A stretch of 64,000 nt of DNA from Neomoorella carbonis (GTDB lineage Bacteria > Bacillota > DSM-521 > Neomoorellales > Neomoorellaceae). Below are positions 60,383-64,000 of this stretch, piece by piece. Location of the stretch: NCBI RefSeq assembly GCF_045278715.1, contig NZ_CP136420.1:1798001-1862000 (forward strand). The letters are read 5' to 3'. The position numbers were made by a program, and so were the translations under genes. The notes beneath the pieces were generated by a model. The model saw nothing but the letters and a program-made list of their open reading frames with translations, was not told where the DNA came from and ran no database searches. The number at the start of each line of letters is the position of its first letter. The first letter of the stretch is position 1.

Positions 60383-61138
60383 TTATCTGAATTTGTTCCT
60401 CCCTGCATCAAGCATCACCTTGAATTGTTGTTGTTGCAGGGCATGACTCAGGGCGGTTATATTTACTACCTCTAGCTCATACTCGGTAATCCGCCGGCCA
60501 ATGTCATTTAAGTAATGGGCATCGGAAGCGGCCACCAGGGGCCAATTGGCCACGGTTGGGAACTTCTTGCGGGCGGCCGCCGGGCTCAGCAGGCCCAGTT
60601 CCATGGCTACCACCGGCATCCCCGGCGGAACAATACCTAAATTCGCCAGCAGGCTGTATGATGGTCGGTCCACATGGGCCGGCAGGCATAAGCCGCCCCG
60701 TTTCATTATCTCCCTGGCCACTTCCTCTACCCCCAGCCCAATGCTCGCCAGGAGAAGCCTTTTTTCCCGGCCTATCTCTCTTCCAGCAGCATCCAGAAGA
60801 AGCTGGAGGCCGAAATAATCTTCCCGGTTTTCTCCAGCAGGGAGGTGACGGTAAACTTCCGCCTGCCACTTCAGAGCCTCTTCCGCTGTATCGAAGAGGC
60901 AAACGAGGTGCACGTCCTCCCTTGTCTGGACTTCCAACCCCGCAAGGACTATAAGCCCGGTATTCCGGGCTGCTTCCTGGACGGCAGCCACATTGCCGGC
61001 GCTGTTGTGGTCGGTTACGGCAATGAGCTGGAGCCCCGCTTTTAAAGCCGCAGCTACAATCAGGGGCGGTGTCATTTCCTCGCCGGCACAGGGCGACAGG
61101 GCTGTATGGATATGGAGGTCGGCACGATAAAGAGCCAT
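60383..61138 (-). CDS. PHP-domain phosphoesterase
   Basis: 251 aa of the PHP superfamily. Metal ligands: ADLHIHTALSP at the N-terminus, TDHNSAGN, and later the histidines in LPAHVDRPS and ASDAHYLND. It resembles 3',5'-nucleoside bisphosphate phosphatases. It lies in the redox-sensing head of the operon and begins 6 nt after the DRTGG gene stop. The real substrate is unknown. Confidence 0.88.
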   Translation of the reverse strand: MALYRADLHIHTALSPCAGEEMTPPLIVAAALKAGLQLIAVTDHNSAGNVAAVQEAARNTGLIVLAGLEVQTREDVHLVCLFDTAEEALKWQAEVYRHLPAGENREDYFGLQLLLDAAGREIGREKRLLLASIGLGVEEVAREIMKRGGLCLPAHVDRPSYSLLANLGIVPPGMPVVAMELGLLSPAAARKKFPTVANWPLVAASDAHYLNDIGRRITEYELEVVNITALSHALQQQQFKVMLDAGRNKFR

Positions 61139-61144
61139 AAGATC

Positions 61145-61486
61145 CTATTTCCCATTATATAGCAGCTGGTATAAACGCCCGGCTATTTCAAAGGTATGGC
61201 AGGGTGTATGCAAGAGAGGTAATCCTTCCACCTCAGCTTTCTGGCAGACTTGCGGAGGGATTCCCCGCCCTCCAGTGAACACCACCCCGGCCGCCCCGGT
61301 CAGGAGGGCCACGGCCACTACATTCATGTGCGTCTGGAGAGTCAGCCAGAGGCAACCGGGTGTTCCGTTGGCCATGAAATCGCTTATCAGGTCAGAACAG
61401 TAACCGGTACTAACCTCCCTGTCCAGGGCCTTCTCTCCTGCCAGAACCTGTAAATTCAAGCGTTCAACTATTTCCCGGAGTTTCAT
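61145..61486 (-). CDS. DRTGG-domain protein (small)
   Basis: 113 aa consisting of one DRTGG-like domain (EREVSTGYCSDLISDFMANGTPGCLWLTLQTHMNVVAVALLTGAAGVVFTGG). DRTGG domains are found next to CBS and HPr-kinase domains, but their role is not known. It overlaps the HydS-like gene by 23 nt and stands before the PHP gene. A second DRTGG protein opens the operon. Confidence 0.85.
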   Translation of the reverse strand: MKLREIVERLNLQVLAGEKALDREVSTGYCSDLISDFMANGTPGCLWLTLQTHMNVVAVALLTGAAGVVFTGGRGIPPQVCQKAEVEGLPLLHTPCHTFEIAGRLYQLLYNGK

Positions 61487-62783
61487 CTTTATTTCTCCTT
61501 TCCGGTTGGGCCATGGACGGCGGCAGTTTCCGCGCCAGTTCTACCACCTCTTCTGCCAGGACGCGCACCCGGTCGCGAAGAACGAAGACGCAGTCGGTAT
61601 CCTGAGCTTCTTCCCGGACAATATCCTCGGCCAGGGCGCGGCAGCTGGGCGAGCCACAGGAGCCGCAGTCCAGACCGGGAAGCATACCCTGGGTGGCTTC
61701 CAGGCGTTGCATCTTTTCGATGGCGGTGGCCAGGTCGGTATCCAGCTGGAGGGACGGCCGTGGCTGTATCGGAGCTGCGACCAGACTGGCGCCGGCTTCC
61801 GGCAGGTTTGCGGGTGCCGACGGCATACCACGGACAAGTTGCCTCAGTTCCAGCCGCGCCAGGTAAGGGTTGTGCACCATGAGGGCGCCGCCGACACAAC
61901 CGCCAGGACAGGCCTGGGCTTCAATATACTCAATGTCCTCGAAGTCGCCCGCTTCAATACGGGTGAAGACATCAATGACATGGTGGATACCATCTACCTC
62001 CAGTAAACGCCGGCCGCCGATGCTGGCGTTTTCGCCACCACTGTGGCCCCACCCGTAACCGGCAGCTCCAGCACGGGAGGGATAAGGTACAGCGGTAGCC
62101 AGGCGCTGACGGATATCACCATATATGGCGGCCAGGGGAATGACTCTGTCAGGGCCCGGCAGCCCCCCCTGAGGCTGGCGCGCAGCAGTAATCTTGGCCG
62201 GGCAAGGGGAAATAAAGAAGGTGCCGATAGCTTGCGATGGTAATCCAGTTGCCAACATACCTTCTTCCCGGGCCAATCTTGCGGCCACATCCATAGGGGT
62301 GGCCAGGGGTAAAATCTGCTCTACCAGGGAAGGGAAACGCACTTGGATCAAGCCCACCACCGCCGGACAGGCCGGGGAAATGAGCGGTCTTTTACCCTTA
62401 TAATCATCCAGGTACCGCCTGATTGCCCGGGCTACTATTTCCGCCGCCAGGGCAACTTCGTAAACGGCATCAAATCCCAGGGCTACCAGGGCACCCAGGA
62501 TATGTTCCAGGTCCGCCTGACCGGCAAACTGCGAGATTATGGCTGGAGCAGGCAGGGCGATCCGGTAGCTATAGGCAGCCAGAGCCGTCAGATCATCGCC
62601 TACGGCGATCTTGGCATGGTTTGGGCAAATGCGAATACACTCGCCGCAGTCGATACAGCGCTCCTGGATAATGCGCGCCTTGCCTTCCCGTACCCGGATG
62701 GCTTCTGTAGGGCAGTGTTTGATACAGTTGGTACAGCCTTTACATTTATCCTCTTCCAGGCGTACGGAATGGAAATAACCCAC
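61464..62783 (-). CDS. HydS-like sensory [FeFe]-hydrogenase domain protein
   Basis: 439 aa. Two [4Fe-4S] motifs at the N-terminus (CKGCTNCIKHCP, CIDCGECIRICP), a hydrogenase large C-terminal domain with L1 SPACPAV near 136, L2 SPCPAK near 196 and L3 ACPGGCVGG near 291, and a C-terminal Fe-S domain (LDCGSCGSPSC near 373). The ligand cysteines are kept. The proton-transfer cysteine before the L1 ligand is alanine, as in sensory HydS proteins. It is part of DRTGG-HATPase-HydS-DRTGG-PHP, likely to sense H2 or redox state. Confidence 0.9.
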   Translation of the reverse strand: MGYFHSVRLEEDKCKGCTNCIKHCPTEAIRVREGKARIIQERCIDCGECIRICPNHAKIAVGDDLTALAAYSYRIALPAPAIISQFAGQADLEHILGALVALGFDAVYEVALAAEIVARAIRRYLDDYKGKRPLISPACPAVVGLIQVRFPSLVEQILPLATPMDVAARLAREEGMLATGLPSQAIGTFFISPCPAKITAARQPQGGLPGPDRVIPLAAIYGDIRQRLATAVPYPSRAGAAGYGWGHSGGENASIGGRRLLEVDGIHHVIDVFTRIEAGDFEDIEYIEAQACPGGCVGGALMVHNPYLARLELRQLVRGMPSAPANLPEAGASLVAAPIQPRPSLQLDTDLATAIEKMQRLEATQGMLPGLDCGSCGSPSCRALAEDIVREEAQDTDCVFVLRDRVRVLAEEVVELARKLPPSMAQPERRNKDETPGNS

Positions 62784-62796
62784 CGCGCCACCGCCT

Positions 62797-63240
62797 TCAG
62801 CGATTATAAATAATTATGTTAACGGTAGTACCCTGACCCGGCGCCGACTTTATTTCCAATTCGTCGGCACAGCGGCGGATATTAGGCAGTCCCATACCTG
62901 CCCCGAAACCCATCTCCTGGATCTCCCGTGGAGCCGTAGAATAGCCTTCCTGCATGGCCAGGTCAATATCGGGTATTCCCGGGCCGGAATCAAGGGCTGT
63001 AATGGTAATTGCCGCGGGAGTAATACTGGCCTTCAGTTCGCCGCCAAAAGAATGGATAACGATATTCATCTCCGCCTCATAGGCGGCTATTGCTACCCGC
63101 CGGATAATCGCCGGTGGAAACCCTACTTGCTGCAGGACCTGGCGAATGCGCGCCGCCCCGTCCCCTCCGGCAAGGAAATCACGCGCCCGGACGGGAAAGG
63201 ACATTTCCAGGGACGGTATATTATCCTTCAAGGTAACCAC
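62797..63240 (-). CDS. RsbW/SpoIIAB-like HATPase
   Basis: 147 aa, a serine-kinase-type GHKL ATPase without other domains. N-box RRVAIAAYEAEMNIVIHS, G1 DSGPGIPD, G2 FGAGMGLPNIRR. It looks like anti-sigma kinases such as RsbW and SpoIIAB, but no STAS or sigma gene lies nearby. Its start is GTG (63240), 13 nt before the HydS-like gene. A switch partner is likely elsewhere. Confidence 0.87.
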   Translation of the reverse strand: MVTLKDNIPSLEMSFPVRARDFLAGGDGAARIRQVLQQVGFPPAIIRRVAIAAYEAEMNIVIHSFGGELKASITPAAITITALDSGPGIPDIDLAMQEGYSTAPREIQEMGFGAGMGLPNIRRCADELEIKSAPGQGTTVNIIIYNR

Positions 63241-63314
63241 TCCGGCTGGTTCAGGCTGGCTTTCTGTATCTCCAGTAAACCCTACCTGTTGAAGCCTTTC
63301 CTCGCAGCACCCTT

Positions 63315-63776
63315 CTATTGCCTCTCCCTTCCCGCCGGCATGGCGCCATGGGGTGCCGTATCAGCCTCTTTTCCCTTTCGCGTTTTCTCGCTTTCCCAGC
63401 TGGCGGTCACGGCCTGATCATCACCAACCTCCCTGGAACAACCTTTCAGCCCCGCCTGGAAGAGGCGGCCGCAGCTGTCATACATCAACAACCTGGTGCC
63501 CAGGAGAGGCAGGCCCCTGTCTGCAGCAGCCTGGATGAGGTTCTTATCCGGCCTCTTTCCCCGGACGAAGACGATGGCCACGGCGTCGATCATGGCTGCG
63601 GTATGGATAACATGGGTATTGGTTAAACCTGTCAGGAGGAGTACCCGGCCGGAGGCAAAGGCCAGGACGTCGCTCATCAGGTCGGAACCAAAACCGGCCT
63701 CTACTTCCAGGTCCAGTTTATCGGCCCCGGTAAAGACCTCAGCTTCGAGGATGGCCTGCACTTCCCTGAGTTTCAC
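63315..63776 (-). CDS. DRTGG-domain protein, head of the redox-sensing operon
   Basis: 153 aa. The DRTGG-like domain (about 1-110) is VEAGFGSDLMSDVLAFASGRVLLLTGLTNTHVIHTAAMIDAVAIVFVRGK, similar to the smaller protein at 61145. The C-terminal 40 residues are charged and variable. GTG start at 63776, behind AGGAGG. This is the first gene of the cluster. Function unknown. Confidence 0.85.
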   Translation of the reverse strand: MKLREVQAILEAEVFTGADKLDLEVEAGFGSDLMSDVLAFASGRVLLLTGLTNTHVIHTAAMIDAVAIVFVRGKRPDKNLIQAAADRGLPLLGTRLLMYDSCGRLFQAGLKGCSREVGDDQAVTASWESEKTRKGKEADTAPHGAMPAGRERQ

Positions 63777-64000
63777 CGGGCCCGAACCTCCTGATGGTGA
63801 ATTGCTTCACAATATCAGCCATAATAAACAGGCTTCCAACAAGCCCCTGCCTGCTTTTTTTAATTTCAGCAATAGCGCTCCTATTCACTTTCACTGTAAA
63901 ATCCTTTTGTGATAGTTCATATGTAGTTTTTATTCGCCATGAATTTTAATTTTCCTGCTAGGTCTTATAAAATTCTTATTTACCATTCATTTTATCGAAT
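63777..64000. other. Upstream region of the hydrogenase cluster
   Basis: AT-rich non-coding DNA to the window edge. No ORF with a ribosome site. The promoter should lie here but no strong sigma-A site is seen. On the minus strand AGGAGCG-N3-TTGCT resembles a -24/-12 element with spacing one base short. Confidence 0.4.

Noticed and set aside
63860..63960. Sigma-54 site before the hydrogenase cluster
   Set aside because: AGGAGCG-N3-TTGCT has the GG and GC nine bases apart; the required spacing is ten.

Overview
The window reads as one chromosome segment of a moderately GC-rich, thermophilic, anaerobic, endospore-forming Firmicute. It most resembles Moorella thermoacetica or a close relative (recognised from protein content and order, not searched). 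Supporting signs are GTG and TTG starts behind strong AGGAGG sites, a sigI-rsgI pair, the sporulation proteins YunB, SpoIID and BofC-like, a Firmicute-type 6S RNA, and a large NAD-linked [FeFe]-hydrogenase operon. Almost everything is housekeeping; there is no phage, insertion sequence, CRISPR array, rRNA or tRNA.

Region 1 (1-30,000), nearly all on the minus strand, is a long conserved block whose order parallels the Bacillus subtilis trmU-yrvO-cymR-rarA-tcdA-aspS-hisS-dtd-relA-recJ-secDF-yajC-tgt-queA-(DUF2905)-ruvBA-bofC stretch. Read with transcription it runs ruvC-ruvA-ruvB-DUF2905-sigI-rsgI-spoIID-queA-tgt-yajC-HD-secD-secF, then a membrane protein, a CDF transporter, recJ-relA-dtd-MBL-hisS-aspS-6S RNA-tcdA, csoR-trxA, and the Fe-S operon iscR-nifS-nifU-mnmA. 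Plus-strand exceptions are a nitroreductase and rarA, with a decayed TtcA-like gene between them.

Region 2 (30,000-53,600) is more mixed. It has two 2-hydroxyacyl-CoA-dehydratase-type proteins with their ATP-driven activator (possibly a double-cubane-cluster system), an amidohydrolase, a BofC-like protein, YebC, a secreted CAP-domain protein under a cyclic-di-AMP riboswitch, cysK, a CooT-like protein with a DUF3842 protein, yunB, tyrS, PBP1A, mutS2 and a double-domain U32 protein. It also has a sigma-54 activator whose sensor half is a hydrogenase-like H-cluster domain, a divergent pair of XRE regulators with repeated operators, and an SGNH hydrolase.

Region 3 (53,900-63,800) is the hydrogenase cluster on the minus strand: DRTGG protein, HATPase, HydS-like H-cluster protein, DRTGG protein, PHP phosphoesterase, then hydC (NuoE-like), HATPase, HndB-like ferredoxin, hydB (NuoF fused to a GltD/NfnB-like flavoprotein) and hydA. 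The likely job is reversible H2 metabolism linked to NAD(H) and ferredoxin, with a redox or H2-sensing module at the head. The fused sensor-activator at 49,630-51,858 has the same domain order as the HydS-like protein, so the two probably sense the same signal.

The most notable items are that sensor fusion, the NuoF-GltD fusion, the dehydratase/DCCP-like trio, an 18-bp perfect palindrome inside the secDF promoter, and a 208-bp hyperstructured element bounded by inverted repeats between tgt and queA.
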